This document shows, piece after piece, positions 19,024 through 27,629 of a stretch of 64,000 bases of DNA (position 1 is its first letter; each line of letters opens with the position of its first letter). The notes beneath the pieces were generated by a model. It did not search any database. It was not told the DNA's origin and worked only from the letters and a program-made list of their open reading frames with translations. Position numbers and translations under genes: made by a program. This stretch comes from Methylobacterium aerolatum. GTDB taxonomy: Bacteria; Pseudomonadota; Alphaproteobacteria; Rhizobiales; Beijerinckiaceae. The stretch lies in assembly GCF_022179085.1 (NCBI RefSeq), contig NZ_BPQE01000033.1, positions 1 through 64,000 on the forward strand. The letters are read 5' to 3'.

Positions 19024-20634
19024 ATGACGGCGCGTCCCGCGATGGCGAGGATGCTGGCGGCCGCAGCCTTGACCGCCGTGCTGGTGGCCGGCTGTCAGGA
19101 TGTCAGCGGGATCAACGGCCCCACCGCCCGCAGCATCGCCCCCATCGCCCCCCAGACCCTTGCGCTGATGCAGAGCAAGGGGATGCAGCAATCCGATCCG
19201 ATCCTGATCCGCGCCTACAAGAAGGAAGCGGAGATGGAGGTCTGGAAGAAGGGCGGCGACGGGCGCTACGCCCTGTTCAAGACCTACCCGATCTGCCGCT
19301 GGTCCGGCCAGCTCGGGCCGAAGGTCCGCGAGGGCGACCGCCAGACGCCGGAGGGGTTCTACACCATCACCCCAGGCCTGATGAACCCGAACTCCTCCTA
19401 CTATCTGTCCTTCGATACCGGCTTTCCGAACGCCTTCGACCGGGCCAACGGCCGCTCCGGCCGCTACCTGATGGTGCACGGCACCTGCTCGTCGGCGGGC
19501 TGCTTCGCCATGACCGACGCCTCGATCGCCGAGATCTACGCCATCGCCCGGGAAGCCTTTGCCGGCGGGCAGCGCAGCTTCCAGTTCCAGTCCTACCCGT
19601 TCCGCATGACGGCCAAGAACATGGCCAAGTTCCGGAACGATCCGAACGCGCCGTTCTGGCAGAACCTCAAGGAGGGCTCAGACTACTTCGAGGCCCTGAA
19701 GGAGGAGCCGAAGGTCGGCGTCTGCGGCACGCGCTACGTGTTCGGCGGGTCCGACGTGGCGGCGGGCGCCTGCAAGCCCCGCGTCGACCCGGAGGTGGCC
19801 GAGAAGCGCGACCGGGATGCCCACGAGGTGGCGGAATTGGTGTCCAAGGGCACCCCGGCGGTGCGCATCGCCTACCAAGACGGCGGCCAGAACGCCGTCT
19901 TTAGGCCGCAGAACAATCCCAGCGCCTTCGCGAGCCTCGGCGGCACCGAGACGGTCCTGCCGTACGACGCCAAGGAGTACGGGCGGCACAACCTCGGCGA
20001 CGTGAGCCGCCCGGAGACCCTGGCCGCCGCGCCGGAGGAGATCGAGATCGACACGAAGGGGCGCCCGGTGATGCTCGCCGCCGCGCCGTCGCCGACCACC
20101 ACGGCCTCGACCACACCCAAGGCCGAGCCGAAGTCGGCGGGCCGGGGCAGGGGCGCGACGCCGCCCGCGGCCACGCTCATGGCCGCGCAGCCCGATCCGT
20201 CCGCCGACGCGAAGGCCGCCGACAGGACGACACGGATCGCCATCGCCGATGCGGATGGCGAATCCGGCTCCTATCAGCAGGTCCTCGGCCAGATCTTCGC
20301 CAGGAAGACCGCCGCTCCGGTGACGCCCGCGACCGACGCGACAGTCGTGGAGCCGGTGAAGGTCGCCGCCGCCGTCGAGCCGGCGGCCAAGGCATCGCGG
20401 TCCACGCTCTCACACGGCAAGCCGGGAGAAGGCGTGAAGTCTCAGGCGGCGAAGGGCGAACCCGGCAAGGCCAACGCCCCGAAGGCGGAGGCCCACAAGG
20501 CCGCGACGGCGAAGGCCGACTCCGCCAAGGTCGTCGGAAAGCCGGGCGCGCCGAAGGTCGAGGGGCTGAATCCGACGCCGATCAAGCCGGCCACGGCGAA
20601 GCACGCGCTGGCGAAGATCGACGGAAAACCCTGA
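19024..20634 (+). CDS. L,D-transpeptidase (YkuD domain), lipoprotein-like
   Basis: Predicted to cross-link peptidoglycan or attach proteins to it in the periplasm. The 536-residue product has a signal peptide ending LVAGC (lipobox, lipidated cysteine likely), then a YkuD domain with GDRQTPEGFYTI and the catalytic stretch MVHGTCSSAGCFAMTD: His 152 and Cys 160. Residues from about 340 onward are low-complexity, rich in Ala, Lys, Pro and Thr, with KA-type repeats near the C-terminus (LSHGKPGEGVKSQAAKGEPG). That tail may span or bind the cell wall; this is inference. Start chosen at 19024, with GAGG upstream. Confidence 0.85.
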   Translation: MTARPAMARMLAAAALTAVLVAGCQDVSGINGPTARSIAPIAPQTLALMQSKGMQQSDPILIRAYKKEAEMEVWKKGGDGRYALFKTYPICRWSGQLGPKVREGDRQTPEGFYTITPGLMNPNSSYYLSFDTGFPNAFDRANGRSGRYLMVHGTCSSAGCFAMTDASIAEIYAIAREAFAGGQRSFQFQSYPFRMTAKNMAKFRNDPNAPFWQNLKEGSDYFEALKEEPKVGVCGTRYVFGGSDVAAGACKPRVDPEVAEKRDRDAHEVAELVSKGTPAVRIAYQDGGQNAVFRPQNNPSAFASLGGTETVLPYDAKEYGRHNLGDVSRPETLAAAPEEIEIDTKGRPVMLAAAPSPTTTASTTPKAEPKSAGRGRGATPPAATLMAAQPDPSADAKAADRTTRIAIADADGESGSYQQVLGQIFARKTAAPVTPATDATVVEPVKVAAAVEPAAKASRSTLSHGKPGEGVKSQAAKGEPGKANAPKAEAHKAATAKADSAKVVGKPGAPKVEGLNPTPIKPATAKHALAKIDGKP

Positions 20635-20644
20635 GCGCGATCGC

Positions 20645-20818
20645 TCAGACCAGGGGCCGATCCCGGTTCATCAGCCACAGGGCATGCACGGTCCCCGGCA
20701 ACCAGCCGAGGATCCACAGCACGATGTTCAACAGGAACTGGATGCCGAAGCCGGTGGTGACCAGCACGGCGATCGGCGGAAACACAATCGCGAGCAGAAT
20801 GCGAACGAGGCTGGACAC
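20645..20818 (-). CDS. Pmp3/YqaE family small membrane protein
   Basis: A 57-residue protein with two hydrophobic helices (RILLAIVFPPIAVLVTTGFG and FLLNIVLWILGWLPGTVHALW), the conserved pattern of the Pmp3/YqaE (UPF0057) proteolipid family. These affect membrane potential and salt tolerance in yeast and plants; the bacterial role is unclear. I chose GTG at 20818 because GGGGAGA lies just upstream; a frame extends to 20899 without family residues. It converges with the transpeptidase gene, with 10 bases between. Confidence 0.85.
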   Translation of the reverse strand: MSSLVRILLAIVFPPIAVLVTTGFGIQFLLNIVLWILGWLPGTVHALWLMNRDRPLV

Positions 20819-20975
20819 GGGCTCTCCCCACACGAGCCGGAGCGGCTCGGCGCGGTAACGATGCGCGACCACGACTGTTCCAGCGCGATGGACCTTCACG
20901 CCGCGCCACGCGGACGGCCTTTCAAGTAAGGCGAATGTGCCTTACTATGCCGCTGATGAAGGCGGAGCGCTGACC

Positions 20976-21242
20976 ATGGCGATTTTGACGGTGACCGCGC
21001 GGGGGCAGGTGACGTTCCGCCGGGAAGTGCTCCAGCACCTCGGCATCAAGTCCGGCGACCGGATCGAACTCGAATTCCTCCCGAATGGCCGGGCGGAACT
21101 GAGGGCGGCCCGGTCGAGGGGCGAATGGCGAGACTTGAGCGGCCTGCTCAAGGACAAGGGTAATGGCGCCACGCTCTCGGTCGATGACATGAGCGAGGCG
21201 ATTGCCGAAGCCGGCGCCTCGCGCGGTGCCGCACGCCCGTGA
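20976..21242 (+). CDS. AbrB/SpoVT-type antitoxin
   Basis: The 88-residue product has an N-terminal SpoVT-AbrB DNA-binding fold (ILTVTARGQVTFRREVLQHLGIKSGDRIELEFLPNGRAEL). The C-terminal tail ALSVDDMSEAIAEA-like region probably wraps the toxin. GGAG lies 9 bases before the ATG at 20976. It overlaps the PIN-domain toxin gene by four bases (GTGA), the usual order of VapB-VapC pairs. It should repress its own promoter, located in the short gap after the Pmp3-type gene. Confidence 0.85.
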   Translation: MAILTVTARGQVTFRREVLQHLGIKSGDRIELEFLPNGRAELRAARSRGEWRDLSGLLKDKGNGATLSVDDMSEAIAEAGASRGAARP

Positions 21243-21637
21243 TGATCACGGCCGACACCAATCTTCTAATTCGCCTCGTCATGGCAGACGACGAAGCGCA
21301 AAGCCGCCTCGCGGTCCGCGCCGTGGAAGAGGCGAGCGTGGTCGCTATTGGCGTCCACACGCTCTGCGAGTTCGTCTGGGTTCTGAGCCGGAGCTACGCC
21401 GTCCCCCGCGGCGACGTCGCCCATGCGATCCGTCAGCTCATCGAGACACGCAACGTCGTCGTCCATCGTCCCGCTGTCGAGGCCGGCTTGGAGATGCTCG
21501 AAGCGGGCGGCGACTTCGCGGATGGCGCCATCGCCTTCGAAGGTCGCCTTCTCGGTGGGGAGACCTTCGTCTCGTTCGACGGCAAGGCCGTCGCACGGCT
21601 CAAACGCTTGGGCCACTCGGCGCGGGAGCTCGGTTGA
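21239..21637 (+). CDS. vapC: PIN-domain ribonuclease toxin, VapC family
   Basis: The 132-residue product has the PIN-domain acidic residues: Asp in ITADTNLLIRL, Glu in HTLCEFVWVL, and the Asp pair in GGDFADGAIAFE. VapC toxins cut tRNA or rRNA at specific sites when freed from the antitoxin. The start is GTG at 21239 overlapping the antitoxin stop, or ATG at 21242. It converges with the cytochrome gene, with 22 bases between. The pair is intact and is probably functional or a stabilising remnant of a mobile region; no integrase is nearby. Confidence 0.88.
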   Translation: MMITADTNLLIRLVMADDEAQSRLAVRAVEEASVVAIGVHTLCEFVWVLSRSYAVPRGDVAHAIRQLIETRNVVVHRPAVEAGLEMLEAGGDFADGAIAFEGRLLGGETFVSFDGKAVARLKRLGHSARELG

Positions 21638-21659
21638 GGGCCGAACTCCCGCGATGCCC

Positions 21660-23237
21660 TTACTTCGGCGGCGTCGTGGCGCTCGGGATGGCGGCCGGGA
21701 CGTTGGCGGCCTGCTTCTCCGGGTTCTTCACCTGGCTGTAGGCCACATTCGAGAACGTGCCGATCACGGCGGGCCAGCTCGGGTTGCCGTATTGCGGGTC
21801 GTCGCGCCCGACCTTGCAGAAGGCGGTGGTGAGGCCGTTGACGATGTCGTCGTCGGTCACGCCGGTCTGCTCCGACTTGATCTGGGGCACGAGGCGGGCG
21901 AGCGTGGGAACGAAGTCCTGCTGCTTCAGACCCTTGAGGCTGTCCTGCAGGCCGATCTTCTGGAAGGCGGCCTTGAGTTTCTCCTGCTCGATCTCGGCGC
22001 AGGGCGCGGTCCCGGACAGCATCGTCTGGGTCGCGGCGCGGGCGTCGGAGGCTTCCGTCCCGGTGAGGACCGGCGCCTTGTTGCCCCAGGCGTTGCGGAT
22101 GTAGTCGGTGACGTTCTTCACCTCCACATCGGTCATCTGCTGCCCGATGGCGACCATCGGCGCGAGGCCGCTCTGCGCCGCGAGGCCGCCGTAAATCACG
22201 CGCAGCACGGTCTCCGGCCCCTTGGACTGGACGGAGGTGTTGCCGGCGAGCGCCGGGACCGCTCCTTCGATGCCCTTGCCGTCCGGCTGGTGGCAAGAGG
22301 AGCAGTAGGTCAGGTAGGTCGAGGCGCCGGGGGCGTCCGAGGTGTCGAAGGCGGCGAGATCCTTGGCCTTGTAGGTCTGCTTGGCGGGCACCGTGCGCAG
22401 GTAGGCCACCATCGCCTTCAGGTCCTCCTCCTTCACCTTGGAGAGGGATTCCATGATGGTCTGGCGCATCGGGCCCGCCGCGACGCCGGGGCGATCACCG
22501 GGGGCCGTGCCGGTCTTGAGGTAGGTGACGACCTGCTCGTCGGTCCAGGCGCCGATGCCCTGATGGCCGTCCGGCGTGATGTTGGGGGCGTACCACCCGT
22601 CGATCACGCCCCCGCCGAACCGGCCGGCGAAGCTCGAATTGCCCACGAGCTTGTTCTCGTTGTGGCACATGGCGCAGTGGCCGAGCCCCTCGACGAGGTA
22701 GCCGCCGCGGTTCACCTCGGCGCTGGCGTTCGGATCGGGCTTAAAGCGCTCCTGCGTAAAGAAGGCGGTTCGCCACGTGACAAGGGCGGTGCGGACGTTG
22801 AACGGGAAGGGGATCTGGTTGTCCTTGCGCTTCTCGTTCACCGCGGGGATGGACTGGAGGTAGGCCCAGATCGCCTTGGTGTCCTCGTCCGTGACCTTGG
22901 TGTACCAGCCGAACGGGAAGGCTGGGTACAGGTAGCCGACATGCTTGCTGTAGCCGCCCCGGAAGGACTTCTCGAAATCCTCGTAGGTGTAGTCGCCGAG
23001 GCCGGTTTCCTTGTCGGGGGTCAGGTTCGGCGTCATGATCACGCCGAAGGGCATGTTCAGCGCGTAGTTGCCCGCCAGGTATTTCCCGCCCGCCGCCGTG
23101 TGGCAGGCGGCGCAGTCGCCCATCGTGACGAGATACTTGCCACGCTCCACCGGATCCTGACTGTCCTGGGCCGCGACCGGCCCTGCGAGGATCGTCCCGG
23201 CGAGCAGGCCGGAGGCGAGAACTAGGCGACGCTGCAT
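21660..23237 (-). CDS. Tri-haem cytochrome c
   Basis: A periplasmic electron carrier of 525 residues with a signal peptide (RRLVLASGLLAGTILAGPVAA, cleaved before Q). Three c-type haem sites are visible: CAACH at about 42, CAMCH at 188 and CSSCH at 312. The layout matches the cytochrome c subunits of membrane alcohol, aldehyde and gluconate dehydrogenases (AdhB/GntC type), which pass electrons to ubiquinone. No dehydrogenase gene lies beside it, so the partner is unknown. The C-terminal 110 residues after the third domain are unlike the usual membrane anchor. Start at 23237; the upstream frame to 23402 is not typical. Confidence 0.88.
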   Translation of the reverse strand: MQRRLVLASGLLAGTILAGPVAAQDSQDPVERGKYLVTMGDCAACHTAAGGKYLAGNYALNMPFGVIMTPNLTPDKETGLGDYTYEDFEKSFRGGYSKHVGYLYPAFPFGWYTKVTDEDTKAIWAYLQSIPAVNEKRKDNQIPFPFNVRTALVTWRTAFFTQERFKPDPNASAEVNRGGYLVEGLGHCAMCHNENKLVGNSSFAGRFGGGVIDGWYAPNITPDGHQGIGAWTDEQVVTYLKTGTAPGDRPGVAAGPMRQTIMESLSKVKEEDLKAMVAYLRTVPAKQTYKAKDLAAFDTSDAPGASTYLTYCSSCHQPDGKGIEGAVPALAGNTSVQSKGPETVLRVIYGGLAAQSGLAPMVAIGQQMTDVEVKNVTDYIRNAWGNKAPVLTGTEASDARAATQTMLSGTAPCAEIEQEKLKAAFQKIGLQDSLKGLKQQDFVPTLARLVPQIKSEQTGVTDDDIVNGLTTAFCKVGRDDPQYGNPSWPAVIGTFSNVAYSQVKNPEKQAANVPAAIPSATTPPK

Positions 23238-23262
23238 GGTCCGCACCCCTCGTGGCATGTGA

Positions 23263-23628
23263 TCAGAACCGTTCGAATATCCTGCGGCGGCGGAACGCGT
23301 CCCGCTCCGCGTTGTTCCTGTCCGGACCGGCGGCGGCCTGCGGCCAAGCGTCCGCGTGAACGTCTGCGGCCCGCACCGGACGGCGGAGAAAGAGATCCGC
23401 ACCGTGGGCCGCGAGGCCCATGAGCATCCATCCGGCCACGATGGGCCAGGACGATCCGGTCAGCGCCGCCCGCAAGGCCAGCATCAGGGCGGCGCCGGAG
23501 GCGAGCGTGGCGGCCAGCGGCGCGAACCGGGCGAGACTACGCGTCAGTGCGAAGAGCAGCGCCGCCTCGGCCAGCACCCCGAAGAGAATCAGATCCACGA
23601 TGCGGCCGGAGGCGAACAGGGCCTCCAT
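23263..23628 (-). CDS. Small membrane protein coupled to tspO
   Basis: A 121-residue protein I do not recognise. It has three probable membrane helices (about residues 9-27, 36-56 and 61-80; e.g. IVDLILFGVLAEAALLFAL), then a charged C-terminus with many Arg and Asp. Its ATG overlaps the tspO stop (ATGA), so it is probably translated with the bchG-bch2-bchP-tspO unit. It ends 26 bases before the cytochrome start. Coding support comes from the coupling and a hydrophobic pattern rather than homology. Confidence 0.7.
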   Translation of the reverse strand: MEALFASGRIVDLILFGVLAEAALLFALTRSLARFAPLAATLASGAALMLALRAALTGSSWPIVAGWMLMGLAAHGADLFLRRPVRAADVHADAWPQAAAGPDRNNAERDAFRRRRIFERF

Positions 23629-24119
23629 CACACGAGGCTCCGCCGGGGATTCAGCTGGACGATACGCAAGTTCAGGCACGCCGCGATGCTGACCCAGACG
23701 AGGTAGGGCAGGTTGAGCCAGCCCGCGACGGCGCTCGTCCGGCCGACGACGAGTATCAGCGCGGCGACGGAGATCCACAGCAGGACGATCTCGCCCAGGG
23801 CCCAGTCGGGCCGCCGCAGCCGGAAGAACACCACGCTCCAGGCGATGTTGAGGAGCCCGTTCACCGCGAAGGCGATAGCGATGGCGGGCCGGGCGCCGAC
23901 GGCGGAGGTCCAGGCCAGGACGCCGGAACTCGCGGTGAGGGCGAAGATCACGGCCCAGATCGGTCCGAAGGCCCAGTCCGGCGGCTTCCAGGCCGGAACG
24001 CGCAGGCGGCGGTACCACTCGTCGGTCTTGGTCGCGATGCCACCCGCCGCCGCGACGGCGACCGCGCAGACCGCCGCGACGAGGGCGGTGGTCCAGTCGC
24101 CGGGCGCGGGTAGGATCAC
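23628..24119 (-). CDS. tspO: TspO/MBR family tryptophan-rich sensory protein
   Basis: An inner- or outer-membrane porphyrin and sterol-binding protein with five predicted helices. The 163-residue product shows the family features PAWKPPDWAFGPIWAVIFAL and NLPYLVWVSIAACLNLRIVQLN. In Rhodobacter TspO moderates expression of photosynthesis genes in response to oxygen, probably by controlling porphyrin export. The GTG at 24119 overlaps the bchP stop by four bases (GTGA). Its position in a bacteriochlorophyll operon fits tetrapyrrole handling. Confidence 0.9.
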   Translation of the reverse strand: MILPAPGDWTTALVAAVCAVAVAAAGGIATKTDEWYRRLRVPAWKPPDWAFGPIWAVIFALTASSGVLAWTSAVGARPAIAIAFAVNGLLNIAWSVVFFRLRRPDWALGEIVLLWISVAALILVVGRTSAVAGWLNLPYLVWVSIAACLNLRIVQLNPRRSLV

Positions 24120-25384
24120 GGCGAAACCCACCGGAAGAGGTGGGCGAGGTCCTTGAAGAAGATGCGCACATGCGCGGCCGGCTTCGCCCGGACCAGCTCC
24201 TTGTTCATGTAGGAGTCCCAGGTGAGCTGCTGCACGTCCTTGTCGCGGCAGATCGAGACGAAGCGCTCGCGCAGCCCGTCGCTCCGGTACCAGACCCACT
24301 GCATCATGCCGAGAATCCAGAAGACCCGTCCGTGCAGGCGCATGAAGCGCCGCCGGGCGAGGCCGAGGGCCTTCACCTGTCCGGTGGCGAGAAAGCCCTC
24401 GGCTGCCTCGGCCGCGAGGCGCCCGCCGAGCATCGCGTAGTAGATGCCCTCGCCGGAAGCCGGCGCCACGACGCCCGCCGCATCGCCGGCAAGCAGCACG
24501 TCGCGGCCGTTGTCCCAGCGCTTCAGCGGCTTCAGGGGCAGGGGCGCGCCCTCCCGCCGGACGGTCTCCGCGTCCGCGAGGCCGGTTTGCTCGCGTAGCG
24601 CCCGGATGGAGGAACGGAGGGAGAAGCCCTTGCGGGCGCTGCCCGTGCCGATGCTGGCCGTGTCCCCATGGGGGAAGATCCACGAGTAGAAATCGGGCGA
24701 GTGGCGGCCCTGGTAGAACACGTCGCACCGGGTCGGGCCGATGGCGGCGGCACCCGCCTCGCCCGCCTGCGGCACCCGGACGATCTCGTGATAGGCGAAG
24801 ACCTGTCGCATCTTGTCGTGGCCCGGCACCTCGGCCCGGCCGACGGGGGAGGTGGCGCCGTCCGCCCCGATCACGAGGCGGGCCTGCACCGTGTGGTGCG
24901 CCAGCGTCTCGCCCTTGCCGGTGGTGAAGTGGACGAGGGTCGTCCCGTCGGCGGGGCGGGTCACCCGCTCGAAGGCGGCCTCCCGCAGGTCGGCCCCGGC
25001 CTCGGCGGCCCGTTGGCGGAGCCAGGGGTCGAAATCCTTGCGGTCCACCATGCCGACGAAGCCTTCGCCGACCGGCATGTCGACCTCCTTGCCGCTCGGC
25101 GCGATCATGCGGGCGGCCCGGATGCGGGCGACGAGGAGATGGTCGGGGATCGCGAAATCGCGAATCAGGCGGGGCGGGATCGCGCCGCCGCAGGGCTTGA
25201 TCCGGCCCGGCTTGTCCAGGAGGAGCACCGAGCGGCCCGCCCCGGCGAGGTCCGCCGCCGCCGTCGCCCCCGCCGGGCCGCCGCCGACCACCACGACGTC
25301 GAATCGCCGGGGAATGCCGTCCCCCTCCGCAGGGGATGGGCCATGTGCGGGGGCCGCCGCGCCGTGCAAGTCCTGCCGAGCCAT
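24116..25384 (-). CDS. bchP: Geranylgeranyl reductase
   Basis: Reduces the geranylgeranyl tail of bacteriochlorophyll to phytyl, using NADPH and FAD. The 422-residue product has the Rossmann FAD motif FDVVVVGGGPAGATAAADLAGAG, the substrate stretch KPGRIKPCGGAIPPRLIRDF, and LLAGDAAGVVAPASGEGIYYAM near the C-terminus. It begins four bases after the end of the transporter-like gene and overlaps tspO by four bases. The N-terminal 25 residues (MARQDLHGAAAPAHGPSP...) precede the core and may be longer than in Rhodobacter; the next likely starts are not clear. Confidence 0.93.
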   Translation of the reverse strand: MARQDLHGAAAPAHGPSPAEGDGIPRRFDVVVVGGGPAGATAAADLAGAGRSVLLLDKPGRIKPCGGAIPPRLIRDFAIPDHLLVARIRAARMIAPSGKEVDMPVGEGFVGMVDRKDFDPWLRQRAAEAGADLREAAFERVTRPADGTTLVHFTTGKGETLAHHTVQARLVIGADGATSPVGRAEVPGHDKMRQVFAYHEIVRVPQAGEAGAAAIGPTRCDVFYQGRHSPDFYSWIFPHGDTASIGTGSARKGFSLRSSIRALREQTGLADAETVRREGAPLPLKPLKRWDNGRDVLLAGDAAGVVAPASGEGIYYAMLGGRLAAEAAEGFLATGQVKALGLARRRFMRLHGRVFWILGMMQWVWYRSDGLRERFVSICRDKDVQQLTWDSYMNKELVRAKPAAHVRIFFKDLAHLFRWVSP

Positions 25385-25388
25385 CGCC

Positions 25389-26711
25389 TCACCTCGCCTC
25401 GAACGCCGGATTGAGCGGAAAGGACGCGGGCGCCGCCTCGACGCGCAGCGCCACCGCGACCGCCGCCAGGAACAGCACGCCTTCGGCCGCGAAGACCGCG
25501 CCGTAGGCCGTGACCGGATCGGTCACCACGAGGCGCATCGCATCGACCGCCGCCGCGCCGAGCACGCCGCCGCCGCCGAAGGCGACACCCTGCGCCGCGC
25601 CCCAGACTCCCATCCGCGTGCCGCGTTCGCGCTCACCCCCGGCACCGGCCAGCGCCATCATCGAGCCGATGGCCGCCACCGCGTAGATGCCGTTGGCGAG
25701 GCCGAGCGCGAAGACCGCGCCGCGCAGGGGAAAGTCGGGTCCCGAGGGCCCGCCCGCCGCGATGGCGAAGAGGGCCGCAGCGGACGCGCCGCAGCCGACC
25801 ACGATCCACAGGCGCAGGGAGGCGAGCGCGGTCCCCTTGGCCAGCAGCGTCACCGCCGCCACGAGGAGCATCCCCGCGAGCACGCCGCCATGCTGGAGAC
25901 CCGCGAGCTTCGTGGTGGCGCCGGGCCCCATGGCGAAGACGAGGCCGGCATAGGGTTCCAGGATGAGCTCCTGCGCGCTGTAGGCGAGCATCGACACGAA
26001 GACGAAGATCGTGAACCGGCGTGCCACGGGGTCGGCGAGCACCGTGCCCAGGACCTGGAAGAAGGGCGGCTTGCTCTCAGCCGTCTCCGGGCTTGGGGCG
26101 GGGAGCCCGGCCTCGACGCCGACCAGGGCGAGGCCCGCGAGGCAGAAGGCGATGAGCGACACGGTGCCGGAGACGGCCATCAGCCGGGAGCCGGAGAAGG
26201 GCTCGAGGAAGTGCCCCGCGAACGGCGCCGTCAGGGCGAAGCCGAGGATCATCATCACCCAGACCAGGGTCGCCGCGGCGCCGCGCCGGGCGGGCGCCAC
26301 GCCCCCGGCCAGGAGCACGAGGAGCGATGTCCCCGCCGCGCCGACCCCGAGGCCGACGAGAAGGAAGGACAGGGCGGCCAGCGCGAGCCCCGCCGCGAGG
26401 TGGCTTTCGGCCAAGGCCGTGCCGCAGGCGGCGCCGAAGCCGCCGAGGCAGAGGGCCGCCATGCCGCCGAGGATCCAGGGAGTGCGCCGCCCCGTCCGGT
26501 CGGAGCCGTAGCCCCAGCGCGGGCGTAGCACCTGCACGGCATAGTGGATCGCCACGAGCAGGCCCGGCACCAGGGCGGGCAGGGCGAGTTCGACCACCAT
26601 CACGCGGTTGAGGGTCGAGGTCATCAGCACGACCACGCCGCCGAGCGAGGTCTGGACCAGGCCGAGGCGCAGGATTGACGGCCAGGAGAGATGGGTCTGG
26701 GCCCGGGCCAT
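25389..26711 (-). CDS. PucC/BCH2 family bacteriochlorophyll transporter-like protein
   Basis: A 440-residue major-facilitator-type protein with about 12 hydrophobic helices, of the PucC family (PUCC/LhaA/Bch2). Family marks are LVQTSLGGVVVLMTSTLNRVMVVELALPALVPG at the start and GGMAALCLGGFG in helix 3. In other phototrophs the bch2 gene lies between bchG and bchP, as here, and its product is thought to move or deliver bacteriochlorophyll for complex assembly. The ATG overlaps the bchG stop (ATGA). A second paralogue (lhaA, 39224-40615) is in the window. Confidence 0.88.
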   Translation of the reverse strand: MARAQTHLSWPSILRLGLVQTSLGGVVVLMTSTLNRVMVVELALPALVPGLLVAIHYAVQVLRPRWGYGSDRTGRRTPWILGGMAALCLGGFGAACGTALAESHLAAGLALAALSFLLVGLGVGAAGTSLLVLLAGGVAPARRGAAATLVWVMMILGFALTAPFAGHFLEPFSGSRLMAVSGTVSLIAFCLAGLALVGVEAGLPAPSPETAESKPPFFQVLGTVLADPVARRFTIFVFVSMLAYSAQELILEPYAGLVFAMGPGATTKLAGLQHGGVLAGMLLVAAVTLLAKGTALASLRLWIVVGCGASAAALFAIAAGGPSGPDFPLRGAVFALGLANGIYAVAAIGSMMALAGAGGERERGTRMGVWGAAQGVAFGGGGVLGAAAVDAMRLVVTDPVTAYGAVFAAEGVLFLAAVAVALRVEAAPASFPLNPAFEAR

Positions 26712-27595
26712 CAGGCGCCTCCCACCAGCGGCCTCAGGGCGAAGGCGGTGGCGAGCATCCCGAGCACGTAGAGCGTCGTGCCGGTGCCGTTGTACCACGC
26801 GGCCCGGCCCCGGGGATCGTCGAGGAACTTCACCATCAGCGCGGCCTGCCCTGCCAGCAGGGCGGCGACGATGCCGGCGTGCCAGGGCCGGCCCCAGGCG
26901 AAGAGCAGGGCGATGACCACGACCTGCGGCACGGCCATCACGAGGCAGGCGAGCCGGGCGGCGTTGTCGGGGCCGAGCTGCACCGGCAGGGATCGAACGC
27001 CCGTCGCGATGTCGCCCTCGACGGACTTGAAGTCGTTGAGCGTCATGATGCCGTGGGCGCCGACCGAGTAGAGCAGGGCGGTCACGAGCACCCGCCAATC
27101 GGGCATGGCGGCGGCCATTACCGCCGCGCCGGTGAACCAAGGCAGCCCCTCGTAGCAGAGGGCGACCGCCGTGTTGCCCCACCAGCCGTTGACCTTCAGC
27201 CGCAGCGGAGGCGCCGAGTAGATCCAGGCGAGCACCAGCCCGAACAGGGCGGCGCCGAGGATCCAGGGGCCGAGGGCCGCGGCGACGGCGAGCGACAGGG
27301 CGGTCCAGCCGAGGGCGAGATAAAGGCCCCAGCGGCCGGGGATGCGGCCGGAGGGAATCGGCCGGTTCGGCTCGTTGATGGCGTCCACGTGCCGGTCGAA
27401 CCAATCGTTCGCGGCCTGGCTGGTGGCGCAGACCAGCGGCCCGGCGAGCACGATGCCCGCCGCGATCACCGGCCATTGCCCATGGGCGGAGACGCCCGAG
27501 GACACGACCCCGCAGCCGAAGGCCCACATCGGCGCGAACCACGTGAGCGGCTTCAGGAGTTCGACGACGGCACTAGGAGCGGGCGTGGCGGCCAT
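26711..27595 (-). CDS. bchG: Bacteriochlorophyll synthase
   Basis: Attaches the geranylgeranyl (or phytyl) group to bacteriochlorophyllide a, in the membrane. The 294-residue product is a UbiA-family prenyltransferase with about eight helices. Aspartate-rich motifs are visible in QAANDWFDRHVDAINEPNRPIPSG (first) and KSVEGDIATGVRSL (second). The N-terminus MAATPAPSAVVELLKPLTWFAPMWAFGCG fits BchG. No Shine-Dalgarno sequence precedes the ATG, and a predicted promoter's start point falls at or near it, so the message may be leaderless. It is the first gene of the unit with bch2, bchP, tspO and the small membrane gene. Confidence 0.94.
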   Translation of the reverse strand: MAATPAPSAVVELLKPLTWFAPMWAFGCGVVSSGVSAHGQWPVIAAGIVLAGPLVCATSQAANDWFDRHVDAINEPNRPIPSGRIPGRWGLYLALGWTALSLAVAAALGPWILGAALFGLVLAWIYSAPPLRLKVNGWWGNTAVALCYEGLPWFTGAAVMAAAMPDWRVLVTALLYSVGAHGIMTLNDFKSVEGDIATGVRSLPVQLGPDNAARLACLVMAVPQVVVIALLFAWGRPWHAGIVAALLAGQAALMVKFLDDPRGRAAWYNGTGTTLYVLGMLATAFALRPLVGGA

Positions 27596-27601
27596 AGGCG
27601 G

Positions 27602-27629
27602 AGGCTATGCCAGCCCCGGGGAGTGTCAA
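27602..27629 (-). promoter_or_regulatory. Predicted bchG promoter
   Basis: On the minus strand TTGACA (27629 to 27624) is followed after 16 bases by TAGCCT (27607 to 27602). Transcription would begin about at the bchG start codon, 27595. The same spacing and similar -10 (TAGGTT) occur before bchF. Confidence 0.55.

Noticed and set aside
20937-20975. A longer antitoxin starting at 20937
   Set aside because: The family fold begins at ILTVTARGQ. The ATG at 20976 has a GGAG 9 bases before it, so the upstream extension is unlikely.
23263-24171. One long frame covering tspO in another frame
   Set aside because: The 5' two thirds of that frame are a shadow of tspO. Only the part from the ATG at 23628 looks like a separate membrane protein.
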